From positions 1 to 42,704 of the IMG/VR virus record IMGVR_UViG_3300018411_001112: DNA of 42,704 nucleotides; one strand, given 5' to 3'. The notes beneath the pieces are model-generated. The model made no database searches. It saw nothing but the letters and a program-made list of their open reading frames with translations, and was not told the DNA's origin. This document shows positions 32,951-40,956 of this stretch, piece by piece. The first letter of the stretch is position 1; each line of letters opens with the position of its first letter. This stretch comes from a virus. The position numbers and the translations under genes are program-made.

Positions 32951-33307
32951 ATGCCATATAAACCAAAGCATCCCTGCGCCTACCCCGGCTGCGGTCGGCT
33001 CGCTGAGCGTGAGCAATACTGCGCCGAGCATCAAAAGGTCGTGGACAAACAATACAACCAGTACCAGCGCGACCCCAAGTCCAACAAACGCTACGGCAGA
33101 AGCTGGAAGCGCATCCGCGACCGCTACATCAAGTTGCATCCCCTTTGTGAGGAATGCGAGAGGCAAGGCAAACTGACGCCTGCCGAAGAAGTCCACCACA
33201 TCCTTCCGCTTTCCAAGGGCGGTGGCAACGAAAAAAGCAATCTGATGGCTCTTTGTAAATCCTGTCACTCCCGAATTACTGCTGAGAGTGGTGACCGGTG
33301 GGGGTAG
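32951..33307 (+). CDS. HNH endonuclease of the packaging module
   Basis: 118 residues. The HNH core is LCEECERQGKLTPAEEVHHILPLSKGG with NLMALCKSCHSRIT: the CxxC pairs hold zinc, and His-His/Asn/His are in place. A second Cys/His group, CAYPGCGRLAEREQYCAEH, lies at the N-terminus. Small HNH nucleases beside the terminase assist cos cleavage and packaging in HK97-like phages, which suits this position. GAGGTG precedes the ATG at 32951. A cos site would be expected close by, but I cannot pick one out. Confidence 0.92.
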   Translation: MPYKPKHPCAYPGCGRLAEREQYCAEHQKVVDKQYNQYQRDPKSNKRYGRSWKRIRDRYIKLHPLCEECERQGKLTPAEEVHHILPLSKGGGNEKSNLMALCKSCHSRITAESGDRWG

Positions 33308-33415
33308 TCAAATCTCTAAAACTATTCAAAGCGGACAGCGGCGTGGGGCTTCGTGTTGAAAAACGCGCTTTCAAACGAGGGAATAGCCCCAGCCCTGCAA
33401 AGTGAGGTGATATTT

Positions 33416-33967
33416 TTGGCAAAAGACGGTACCAACCGTGGCGGTGCTCGTATCGGCGCGGGCGCAAAAAAGAAGCCATTAGCCGACAAAATTGCCGAGG
33501 GCAATCCCGGCGGCAGAAAACTGACGGTGATGGAATTTCAAGATACGGCAGATCTCAAAGGCCTTGAAATGCCTGAACCAAACAAAATGCTCGAGGCCAT
33601 ACAAAAAGACGGTAAGACGCTCGTCGCAAGTGAAATCTACAAATCCGCCTGGACTTGGCTGAACGAACGTGGCTGTGCGGTGCTTGTCGCACCGCAGCTT
33701 CTGGAGCGGTACGCCATGAGCGTGGCCAGGTGGATTCAGTGCGAGGAAGCAGTCACTGAATACGGCTTTCTGGCAAAGCACCCCACTACAGGCAATGCAA
33801 TTCAGAGCCCCTATGTAGCGATGGGCCAGAACTACATGAACCAAACAAACCGCCTGTGGATGGAGATTTTTCAGATCGTAAAAGAAAACTGCACCGGCGA
33901 GTACAGCGGTGTGAATCCGCAAGATGATGTTATGGAGCGGCTCTTAACCGCCCGGAAAGGAAAATGA
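33416..33967 (+). CDS. Terminase small subunit, P27 family
   Basis: 183 residues from a TTG at 33416, chosen because GAGGTG sits about eight bases upstream and the protein then begins LAKDGTNRGGARIGAGAKKK, the usual Gly/Lys-rich P27 N-terminus; the frame is open back to a GTG at 33353. P27 markers include DKIAEGNPGGRKL, SAWTWLNERGCAVLVAPQLLERYA and SPYVAMGQNYMNQTNRLW. The small subunit binds the phage packaging site and presents DNA to the large subunit. Here the large subunit is 4 kb downstream, separated by methylation and small genes. Confidence 0.88.
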   Translation: MAKDGTNRGGARIGAGAKKKPLADKIAEGNPGGRKLTVMEFQDTADLKGLEMPEPNKMLEAIQKDGKTLVASEIYKSAWTWLNERGCAVLVAPQLLERYAMSVARWIQCEEAVTEYGFLAKHPTTGNAIQSPYVAMGQNYMNQTNRLWMEIFQIVKENCTGEYSGVNPQDDVMERLLTARKGK

Positions 33968-33968
33968 T

Positions 33969-35132
33969 ATGGCGAAATATAAAACTTCTGAAAGTGTATG
34001 CAAGGGTCACCCGGATAAGCTCTGCGACCTGATTGCAGACAGCATTCTTGATGCGTGTCTTCGCAAAGATAAATCTTCCCGTGTGGCCTGCGAGGTCATG
34101 GCGACAAAGGGCAAAATCATCGTAGCGGGCGAAATCACCTGCTCGAAAAAAGTAGACATCCGCTGGGTGGTCCGTAGAGTTCTTGAGGAGGTCGGCTACA
34201 ATCCGTGGAAGTTCATTGTGTTTGTATTCGTCCACCAGCAAAGCAAGGATATCGCTGGTGGTGTGGATCAGGCGCTAGAATCTCGAGCTGGAGATACCTC
34301 TTGGTATTCCATGCTCGGCGCTGGCGACCAAGGTACTATTTACGGCTATGCCACAGATGAGACGGTAGAAAAACTTCCGCTCCCTCTCGTATTTGCTCAT
34401 GGCATTTGTCAAAAGATCGATAGCACCATGAAAAATGGCGTCATCAAAGGCATTGGTCCTGATGGCAAAGCCCAGGTCACTGTCGAGTATGAGGATGACA
34501 AGCCCAAGCGCATCAAAACGATTATTGTTTCTGTGCAGCACCGCGCTGATAAGGATTTGGAGATTCTCCGCAGTGAGATCATCTCCCAAGTGCTGTGGCC
34601 GGTGTTCGAGAAGTTCCCATTTGACGATGCGACTGAAATCCTCATCAATCCCTCCGGCCGTTTTGTCGAGGGAGGACCTGCAGCTGACACCGGTTTGACC
34701 GGTCGAAAGATAATGGTCGATAGCTATGGCGGACTTGCTGCTCATGGAGGCGGTGCGTTCTCTGGAAAAGACCCGACGAAGGTTGACCGCTCCGGTGCCT
34801 ACATGGCACGGGCTATCGCAAAGAACATCGTCAGGTGTGGTTATGCCAAACGCTGTCAGGTGGCTATCTCCTATGCCATCGGTAAGGCTGACCCCGTTGC
34901 GGTTGAAATTGATACCTTCGGTACGGGTACTGTTTCTGATGAGATTCTTCGCAAAGCGGTCCTCGAGGTTTTTAACCTGCGTCCTGCGGCAATCATCGAA
35001 ACGCTGAGTTTGCGAGATCCCATTTACGCAGATACAGCAACCTATGGCCATTTCAGTGGAACACTTTCTCGCTGGGAATGGCTGGACCGTTATATAGAAT
35101 TACGAGAGGCGGTAAAAAAATATGCTGATTGA
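33969..35132 (+). CDS. metK: Phage-encoded S-adenosylmethionine synthetase
   Basis: 387 residues, close to the cellular enzyme's length. MetK makes SAM from ATP and methionine. Visible signatures: SESVCKGHPDKLCDLIAD (catalytic His14, Asp16), GAGDQGTIYGYATDE, NPSGRFVEGGPAADTGLTGR, and GGGAFSGKDPTKVDRSGAY (phosphate-binding loop with Lys). The end, TYGHFSG, is a divergent form of the usual YGHFGR. The gene starts one base after the small terminase and overlaps the ParB-methylase by 11 bases, so it is a true member of the packaging operon. It probably supplies methyl donor for phage DNA modification. Codon use matches its phage neighbours, which argues against a recent capture. Confidence 0.94.
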   Translation: MAKYKTSESVCKGHPDKLCDLIADSILDACLRKDKSSRVACEVMATKGKIIVAGEITCSKKVDIRWVVRRVLEEVGYNPWKFIVFVFVHQQSKDIAGGVDQALESRAGDTSWYSMLGAGDQGTIYGYATDETVEKLPLPLVFAHGICQKIDSTMKNGVIKGIGPDGKAQVTVEYEDDKPKRIKTIIVSVQHRADKDLEILRSEIISQVLWPVFEKFPFDDATEILINPSGRFVEGGPAADTGLTGRKIMVDSYGGLAAHGGGAFSGKDPTKVDRSGAYMARAIAKNIVRCGYAKRCQVAISYAIGKADPVAVEIDTFGTGTVSDEILRKAVLEVFNLRPAAIIETLSLRDPIYADTATYGHFSGTLSRWEWLDRYIELREAVKKYAD

Positions 35133-36366
35133 GAAAAAGAATACCGCCGAGCTCCTGCCTGCGGACTACAATCCCCGCAAGGACTTAAGGCCCGGCGATC
35201 CGGAATACGATAAGCTGAAGCGCTCAATTGAACAGTTCGGATACGTCGAGCCGGTCATCTGGAATAAGGTGACCGGCTGTGTTGTAGGTGGGCACCAGCG
35301 TTTGAAGGTGCTCATCGACATGGGCATCACCGAAGTCGAGTGCGTAGTGGTCGAGATGGATGTCGAGAAAGAAAAGGCACTCAACATCGCGCTGAACAAG
35401 ATTTCCGGCGAATGGGACAAAGAAAAACTAGCTCTGCTCATTGCAGATTTGCAAGGCGCGGACTTCGATGTATCGCTCACAGGCTTTGATCCCTCCGAAC
35501 TGGACGATCTGTTTAAGGATAGCATCAAAGACGGCATCCACGATGATGATTTTGATGTGGAAGCAGAGCTTAGGGAACCTCGCATCACCAAGCTCGGTGA
35601 TGTCTGGACCCTTGGTCGGCACCGACTGGTATGTGGCGACAGCACCAAGAAGGACACCTTTGATTTGCTGATGGCCGGTGCCAAAGCCAATCTCGCGATC
35701 ACCGATCCGCCTTACAACGTCAACTATGAAGGCAGCGCTGGTAAAATCAAAAACGACAATATGGGTAACGACGCCTTCTACCACTTTCTGCTCGATGCCT
35801 TTACAAACACCGAAGCGGTTATGGCGGATGATGCCAGCATCTACGTATTCCACGCCGACACCGAAGGGCTGAATTTCAGGAGAGCCTTTGTGGATGCCGG
35901 TTTTTATTTATCTGGTTGCTGCATCTGGAAGAAGCAGTCGTTAGTTCTGGGGCGCTCTCCATACCAATGGCAACACGAGCCTGTGCTCTACGGTTGGAAG
36001 AAAACCGGAAAGCATCAGTGGTACACCGGCCGGAAGGAAACCACCATCTGGGAGTTCGACAAGCCTAAGAAAAATGGCGATCACCCGACCATGAAGCCGG
36101 TCCCGCTCTTGGCGTATCCGATTATGAACAGCAGCATGAGTAACACCATGGTGCTTGATCCCTTTGGCGGCAGCGGTTCAACGCTCATCGCCTGCGAACA
36201 GTCTGACCGCTCCTGCTATACCATTGAGCTTGATGAGAAGTTCTGCGATGTTATCGTCAAGCGCTACATCGAACAGGTCGGCACGGCTGATAGGGTTTCT
36301 GTCCAGCGCGATGGTTTGCTCTACTCCTATGCAGAGGTGACAGCCACCAAGGACAGCCATGCCTGA
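35122..36366 (+). CDS. ParB-like domain fused to a DNA methyltransferase
   Basis: 414 residues. Residues 1 to about 95 form a ParB/Srx-like domain (YNPRKDLR, SIEQFGYVEPVIWN, VVGGHQRLKVL). After a linker comes a beta-class DNA methyltransferase: RHRLVCGDSTK, catalytic DPPYNVNY at 195-202, and SAM motif I VLDPFGGSGSTLIACEQ near the C-terminus. The target base is adenine N6 or cytosine N4. Such fusions are common next to phage terminases and protect phage DNA from restriction. It is translationally coupled to the SAM synthetase. No cognate endonuclease is seen, so it should be a solitary phage methylase. Confidence 0.94.
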   Translation: MLIEKKNTAELLPADYNPRKDLRPGDPEYDKLKRSIEQFGYVEPVIWNKVTGCVVGGHQRLKVLIDMGITEVECVVVEMDVEKEKALNIALNKISGEWDKEKLALLIADLQGADFDVSLTGFDPSELDDLFKDSIKDGIHDDDFDVEAELREPRITKLGDVWTLGRHRLVCGDSTKKDTFDLLMAGAKANLAITDPPYNVNYEGSAGKIKNDNMGNDAFYHFLLDAFTNTEAVMADDASIYVFHADTEGLNFRRAFVDAGFYLSGCCIWKKQSLVLGRSPYQWQHEPVLYGWKKTGKHQWYTGRKETTIWEFDKPKKNGDHPTMKPVPLLAYPIMNSSMSNTMVLDPFGGSGSTLIACEQSDRSCYTIELDEKFCDVIVKRYIEQVGTADRVSVQRDGLLYSYAEVTATKDSHA

Positions 36367-36434
36367 CGATAGCATTTCTTATGATGATCGGCTCTTCCTC
36401 CGACTCGATTTGGCACATATATTTCTCGAAAATC

Positions 36435-36482
36435 ACTTGCTATAAAGTGCCTTTAGAGTGATGTATGTACATACCAAAACGA
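36435..36482 (+). promoter_or_regulatory. Promoter-like element A
   Basis: ACTTGCTATAAAGTGCCTTT begins a stretch that ends with ACATACCAAAACGA, nearly repeated at 37683-37729. TTGCTA (36437-36442) and GATGTA (36460-36465) are 17 bases apart. GTATGTACATAC (36463-36474) is a perfect 12-base palindrome over the presumed start site. AGGAGG and the ATG at 36498 follow. Confidence 0.5.
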
Positions 36483-36497
36483 TAGGAGGTTTTGTAA

Positions 36498-37253
36498 ATG
36501 GAAATCAAGTACAACGTAACTGGACCCGACCGCAAGCGACTGGTACAGGCCATCGCGATGATTCTCGAAAGTGACACCAAGTACCTCGGCGTTCCATCCT
36601 GTGCTTATCAGGTGGACAACTTCACCATCAACAAGGATGGCATCCTCTCATTCGACGACCACGCCAACAGCGGCGCGGCTGAGCAGCTTATCGAACGCCT
36701 TTGCGATATGGGCTTTGAAGCTGAGATTGAGGAAGTCACAGATGCCCTTTGCATGGAGCTTCCGCTGAAAGACACGACAGAGGCGGCGATCGACAACCTG
36801 CGCAGGATGGTGGACAGTAAAGCGACGCTCATTAAAAAAGCACTCGGTGCTGATAGCTTGGAAATTGAGGTCACCGAGGAGCGTATCCGCTTCCCTTGGT
36901 TCGATCGCATTCCGGAGCCTGAGGTCATCAGTGCAACTACTCATTTCCTTAGGCATATGCTTGATGCAGCGAAGAGCCATAAGCGTGTGACTGCCAAGGA
37001 AAAAGAAACAGACAATGAGAAATATGCCTTCCGCTGCTTCCTCCTTCGACTCGGCTTCATTGGTGATGAGTTCAAGGAAACGCGCCGGACGCTTCTTCGG
37101 AACCTGACCGGTAGTGCTGCATTTCGAACGGGAGCCAAGAAAGGCTTCAGTACAGAGGACCTCGACGCCGCTACCGACGACCCCGCTGTAGTAGAAGCGG
37201 TAAATGCCCTGCTGAATGGAAAGGAGGCAACTGATGATGAGATTTCCGAATAA
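36498..37253 (+). CDS. 'Virulence-related' phage protein of unknown function
   Basis: 251 residues. It begins EIKYNVTGPDRKRLVQAI, with a repeated sandwich-like N-terminal half, and ends in a helical part (FRCFLLRLGFIGDEFKETRRTLLRNLTGSAAFRTG). I recognise it as a family often labelled virulence-related in clostridial phages and conjugative elements. That label has no experimental basis I know of. AGGAGG sits eight bases before the ATG at 36498. It is the first gene behind promoter-like element A and overlaps the DUF4314 gene by 20 bases. Confidence 0.75.
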   Translation: MEIKYNVTGPDRKRLVQAIAMILESDTKYLGVPSCAYQVDNFTINKDGILSFDDHANSGAAEQLIERLCDMGFEAEIEEVTDALCMELPLKDTTEAAIDNLRRMVDSKATLIKKALGADSLEIEVTEERIRFPWFDRIPEPEVISATTHFLRHMLDAAKSHKRVTAKEKETDNEKYAFRCFLLRLGFIGDEFKETRRTLLRNLTGSAAFRTGAKKGFSTEDLDAATDDPAVVEAVNALLNGKEATDDEISE

Positions 37254-37467
37254 AGATGTGGTCGAGCGCATCCGCCGTCAATTTCCGGTCGGTTGCCGCG
37301 TTGAGCTTCTTCGCATGGATGATGTGCAGGCTCCGCCCATCGGCACCAAAGGCACTGTAACCGGTGTGGATGACACAGCAAGCATCATGGTTAGCTGGGA
37401 CAACGGTAGCGGACTGAACGTGGTCTATGGCGAGGACCTTTGCCGGAGGTGCGATGATGACCGATAA
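37234..37467 (+). CDS. DUF4314 small protein
   Basis: 77 residues. The core VERIRRQFPVGCRVELLRMDD, then PIGTKGTVTGVDDTASIMVSWDNG and LNVVYGEDLCRR, looks like a small SH3-type beta barrel and matches DUF4314. GGAGG is six bases before the ATG at 37234; the next ATG at 37237 is equally possible. SH3-like barrels often bind nucleic acid or protein, but the role is unknown. It overlaps both neighbours in a tight group of small genes. Confidence 0.85.
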   Translation: MMRFPNKDVVERIRRQFPVGCRVELLRMDDVQAPPIGTKGTVTGVDDTASIMVSWDNGSGLNVVYGEDLCRRCDDDR

Positions 37468-37633
37468 GGTGCGAAAGCAGATCTTGGCCATACGCGACAC
37501 CGGTCTGACGAATATGTTTGATGTAGTAGCGGTTCAGCGTATCGCAAACGACATGGGCTTTTATGAGCTGGTTGTGTACCTCGAAGAAAACCGCAAGGAA
37601 TATGCCCACTTCATCCTGACCGGCGAGGCGTAA
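37457..37633 (+). CDS. DUF5049 small protein
   Basis: 58 residues from the ATG at 37457, with GGAGG seven bases upstream (ATG at 37454 is also possible). The sequence MTDKVRKQILAIRDTGLTNMFDVVAVQRIANDMGFYELVVYLEEN matches the DUF5049 pattern, a short helical protein next to DUF4314 in many phages. Function is unknown. The final residues, YAHFILTGEA, are also typical. Confidence 0.82.
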   Translation: MTDKVRKQILAIRDTGLTNMFDVVAVQRIANDMGFYELVVYLEENRKEYAHFILTGEA

Positions 37634-37682
37634 AACACATCCCTTGCATCACGATATTTGGTGGATTTTTATCTCTGAATTG

Positions 37683-37729
37683 ACTTGCTATTGTGTGCTT
37701 TCAGAGCGAATATACACATACAAAAACGA
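37683..37729 (+). promoter_or_regulatory. Promoter-like element B
   Basis: ACTTGCTATTGTGTGCTTTC, then AGAG-GA and ACATACAAAAACGA, matching element A at 36435 base for base over most of its length and without gaps. TTGCTA (37685-37690) and GAATAT (37708-37713) are again 17 bases apart. A consensus-like TTGACT starts at 37680 as well. The ATG of the DUF7678-like gene follows at 37744. Confidence 0.5.
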
Positions 37730-37743
37730 AGGGAGTGCACACC

Positions 37744-37971
37744 ATGTGGAAAGAAGGAAGCCTTAAGATTCAAAACAGCATTTTTCATTACTGGATGAAG
37801 GTTTACGAGGAAGGTTCCCAGTTTGGAATCGACGGTGGCAGGATCAGCAAGCTGATGCTAAAGCGTGATGGCAAGGTCGTATGCAACTACGACAGGGGCT
37901 GGGACATAGAGCCCGCCGACCCAGACACTCAGCTTGCCCTTGAACTACTGCTACACAAGGAAAACAGATAA
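37744..37971 (+). CDS. DUF7678-like small protein
   Basis: 75 residues starting MWKEGSLKIQNSIFHYWMKVYEEGS, then FGIDGGRISKLMLKRDGKVV and CNYDRGWDIEPAD. It looks like a small beta-rich protein and matches a family found just upstream of phage large terminases. GGGAG lies about nine bases before the ATG. It stands behind promoter-like element B, and a hairpin and terminator-like structure follow it, so it may form its own short transcript. Confidence 0.75.
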   Translation: MWKEGSLKIQNSIFHYWMKVYEEGSQFGIDGGRISKLMLKRDGKVVCNYDRGWDIEPADPDTQLALELLLHKENR

Positions 37972-37993
37972 CACAAACAAACTACAGCTTCTT

Positions 37994-38052
37994 GGAACAT
38001 GAGCCAATCGGCTCTGTTCCTCGTCATGCAGCCAATATGGGCTGTATTTTTT
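37994..38052 (+). terminator. Two successive hairpins upstream of the large terminase
   Basis: First, GGAACA-GAGCC (37994-38005) pairs with GGCTC-TGTTCC (38009-38020), with one bulged T. Second, CAGCC (38029-38033) pairs with GGCTG (38040-38044) and is followed by TATTTTTTAT. The second has the form of a modest intrinsic terminator. Because it lies directly before the large terminase, it may regulate packaging gene expression. Confidence 0.5.
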
Positions 38053-39681
38053 ATGCCCTGCAAAAGGAGGCGACGGCGTATCAGAAAATTGAAGAAATAC
38101 TCTCCAACCCGATTTAAAGCATCGGATTCAATCTATGACAAGGCTCTGGCCGATTACGCCGTGTCCTTTATTGAGGCGCTCTCCCACACCAAGGGCACCT
38201 GGGCCGGTAAGCCTTTTGAGCTGATTGACTGGCAGGAACGGATTATTCGAGACATCTTTGGCACCATTAAGCCCAATGGCTATCGGCAGTTCAACACAGC
38301 GTATGTGGAAATCCCAAAGAAGATGGGTAAATCAGAGCTCGCTGCTGCGGTCGCCCTACTGCTGACCTGTGGTGACAACGAGGAACGCGCCGAGGTCTAC
38401 GGTTGCGCCGCTGATCGCAATCAGGCCTCTATCGTTTTTAACGTTGCTGCGGATATGGTGCGGATGTGCCCGGCGCTCGCAAAACGAGTCAAGATCCTTG
38501 ATTCCATGAAACGGCTTGTTTATTTACCGACTGGAAGCACTTATCAGGTACTGTCTGCCGACGTTGGCAACAAGCACGGTTTCAATACCCATGGCGTGGT
38601 ATTCGACGAACTGCATACTCAGCCTAACCGAAAGCTCTACGATGTTATGACCAAAGGTAGCGGTGATGCGAGGATGCAGCCGCTTTATTTTTTGATCACG
38701 ACCGCCGGAGACAACCAGAACAGCATCTGTTGGGAGGTCCATCAGAAGGCCCTGGATATCATTGACGGCAGAAAAAACGACCCGACCTTCTATCCGGTCA
38801 TATATGGTGCAGCGCAAGAGGACGACTGGACTGATCCAAAGGTCTGGAAAAAAGCCAATCCCTCCCTCGGTATTACCGTCGGCTTAGATAAGGTCAAAGC
38901 GGCCTTTGAGTCTGCCCGCCAGAATCCCGCAGAGGAGAACAGCTTCAGGCAGCTCCGCTTGAACCAATGGGTCAAGCAGGCTGTACGCTGGATGCCGATG
39001 GACAAATGGGATGCCTGCGCTTTTGCGGTCGATCCGGAAGCCTTACGAGGCCGGGTTTGCTACGGTGGTCTTGACCTTTCCTCATCCACCGACATTACTG
39101 CCTTTGTTTTGGTATTCCCACCGCTGGACGAGGATGACAAGTATGTCGTGCTTCCGTTCTTCTGGATACCGGAGGACAACATCGATTTGCGTGTGCGGCG
39201 TGACCATGTGAATTACGATGTCTGGAAAAAGCAAGGCTACCTTTTAACTACCGAAGGCAATGTGGTCCACTATGGCTTCATCGAGAGCTTTATTGAGGAG
39301 CTGGGTACTAAATACAATATTCGCGAGATCGCCTTTGACCGGTGGGGCGCTGTACAGATGGTCCAGAACCTTGAGGGCATGGGCTTTACAGTTGTTCCGT
39401 TCGGTCAGGGCTTCAAGGATATGAGTCCGCCGACCAAGGAACTCATGAAGCTAACCTTAGAACAGAGGCTTGCCCACGGCGGTCATCCGGTCCTTCGCTG
39501 GATGATGGATAACATCTACATCCGTACCGATCCGGCAGGCAACATCAAAGCGGACAAAGAGAAATCCACCGAGAAAATCGACGGCGCTGTCGCCACCATT
39601 ATGGCGCTTGATCGGGCGATTCGATGCGGCAATGAAAGTGGCACTTCGGTCTATGATGATCGTGGCCTGCTTGTTTTTTAG
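38053..39681 (+). CDS. terL: Terminase large subunit
   Basis: 542 residues from the ATG at 38053. The ATPase half has NTAYVEIPKKMGKSELAAAVA (Walker A-like KKMGKS), a Walker B-like GVVFDELHTQP and LYFLITTAGD (coupling motif). The nuclease half has GGLDLSSSTDITAFVLVF, IREIAFDRWGA, and a final Asp in KIDGAVATIMALDRA. This is the HK97/phage terminase that pumps DNA into the prohead and cuts it. Its start is unclear: AAAGGAGG lies at 38062-38069, inside the frame and downstream of the ATG, and the codon at the right distance is ATC. Homologues starting near RKLKKYSPTRFKAS would be about 11 residues shorter. Confidence 0.93.
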   Translation: MPCKRRRRRIRKLKKYSPTRFKASDSIYDKALADYAVSFIEALSHTKGTWAGKPFELIDWQERIIRDIFGTIKPNGYRQFNTAYVEIPKKMGKSELAAAVALLLTCGDNEERAEVYGCAADRNQASIVFNVAADMVRMCPALAKRVKILDSMKRLVYLPTGSTYQVLSADVGNKHGFNTHGVVFDELHTQPNRKLYDVMTKGSGDARMQPLYFLITTAGDNQNSICWEVHQKALDIIDGRKNDPTFYPVIYGAAQEDDWTDPKVWKKANPSLGITVGLDKVKAAFESARQNPAEENSFRQLRLNQWVKQAVRWMPMDKWDACAFAVDPEALRGRVCYGGLDLSSSTDITAFVLVFPPLDEDDKYVVLPFFWIPEDNIDLRVRRDHVNYDVWKKQGYLLTTEGNVVHYGFIESFIEELGTKYNIREIAFDRWGAVQMVQNLEGMGFTVVPFGQGFKDMSPPTKELMKLTLEQRLAHGGHPVLRWMMDNIYIRTDPAGNIKADKEKSTEKIDGAVATIMALDRAIRCGNESGTSVYDDRGLLVF

Positions 39682-39693
39682 TAAAGGAGAGTG

Positions 39694-40956
39694 ATGTCTA
39701 TGGGAATACTTCAAGGAATATTCAAGGCGCGTGACAAGCCTCAAGATGCCCTCGGTGGCAGCCGCTACAGCTTCTTTTTCGGAAGCACCAGCGCGGGAAA
39801 GCCGGTCAATGAACAGACGGCCATGCAAATGACAGCAGTATACAGCTGCGTGAGGATATTGTCTGAAACATTGGCGGGGCTTCCGCTCCATATATATCAA
39901 TACAATGATTCCGGAGGCAAGGAAAAACACCTCAAACACCCACTATACAAGCTGCTTCATGATGAACCAAATCCTGAGATGACTTCCTTTGCGTTTAGAG
40001 AAACGCTGATGAGTCATCTTTTATTATGGGGGAATGCCTACGCACAGATCATTAGAAACGCACGTGGCGAGGTTGTTGCACTTTATCCGCTGATGCCAAA
40101 CAAAATGACAGTCGATCGTGATTCAAACGGTCGGCTTTTCTATTTGTACCAGCGCGGCAACGAGGACACACCCTCTCTTGGCAAGGACAGTCAAGTCTAC
40201 CTGGCACCATCCGATGTTTTGCATATTCCTGGCCTCGGCTTTGATGGTCTGGTCGGTTACTCTCCCATCGCAATGGCGAAAAATGCCGTGGGACTAGCCA
40301 TTGCCACTGAGGAATACGGTGCGAAGTTCTTCGCTAACGGAGCGGCTCCGGGCGGAGTGTTGGAACACCCTGGCACCATCAAGGACCCACAGAAGATTAA
40401 GGAATCCTGGAACGCTGCCTATCAGGGCAGCGGCAATTCTCACCGAGTGGCCGTTCTCGAGGAAGGCATGAAGTATCAGCCCATCGGGATCTCACCGGAA
40501 CAGGCGCAGTTTCTGGAGACGAGAAAATTCCAGATCAATGAAATCGCCCGAATCTTCAGGGTGCCACCTCACATGCTAGCCGACCTTGAGAAATCGTCCT
40601 TCTCTAACATCGAACAGCAATCACTTGAGTTCGTGAAATACACACTTGACCCTTGGGTAGTGCGCTGGGAACAGTCCATGTGTCGCGCCCTGCTCATGGA
40701 TAGTGAAAAGCCGAAGCTGTTCATTAAGTTCAATGTAGATGGGCTGCTTCGCGGAGATTATGTGAGCCGGATGAGTGGTTACGCCACCGCACGTCAGAAC
40801 GGCTGGATGAGCGCCAATGACATCCGGGAGCTTGAGAACCTGGACCGCATCCCGGCAGAGCTCGGTGGCGACCTCTACCTCATCAACGGCGCCATGACCA
40901 AACTTCAGGACGCGGGTGCGTTCGCAAATATAAAAGAAACGGAGGAAACCGAATGA
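39694..40956 (+). CDS. HK97-type phage portal protein
   Basis: 420 residues (418 if started at the ATG at 39700, which is about as likely; AGGAG lies at 39685-39689). Portal-family markers are AMQMTAVYSCVRILSETLAGLPLHIY, LLWGNAYAQIIRN, VLHIPGLGFDGLVGYSPI and FQINEIARIFRVPPHML. The portal forms the dodecameric ring through which DNA enters the capsid. It follows terL by a dozen bases and ends in an ATGA overlap with the protease gene. The protein appears complete. Confidence 0.95.
   Translation: MSMGILQGIFKARDKPQDALGGSRYSFFFGSTSAGKPVNEQTAMQMTAVYSCVRILSETLAGLPLHIYQYNDSGGKEKHLKHPLYKLLHDEPNPEMTSFAFRETLMSHLLLWGNAYAQIIRNARGEVVALYPLMPNKMTVDRDSNGRLFYLYQRGNEDTPSLGKDSQVYLAPSDVLHIPGLGFDGLVGYSPIAMAKNAVGLAIATEEYGAKFFANGAAPGGVLEHPGTIKDPQKIKESWNAAYQGSGNSHRVAVLEEGMKYQPIGISPEQAQFLETRKFQINEIARIFRVPPHMLADLEKSSFSNIEQQSLEFVKYTLDPWVVRWEQSMCRALLMDSEKPKLFIKFNVDGLLRGDYVSRMSGYATARQNGWMSANDIRELENLDRIPAELGGDLYLINGAMTKLQDAGAFANIKETEETE

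Noticed and set aside
36359-36445. 28-codon frame (MPDDSISYDDRLFL...) after the ParB-methylase
   Set aside because: Weak AAGGA site and small size; possible but not supported enough to call a gene.
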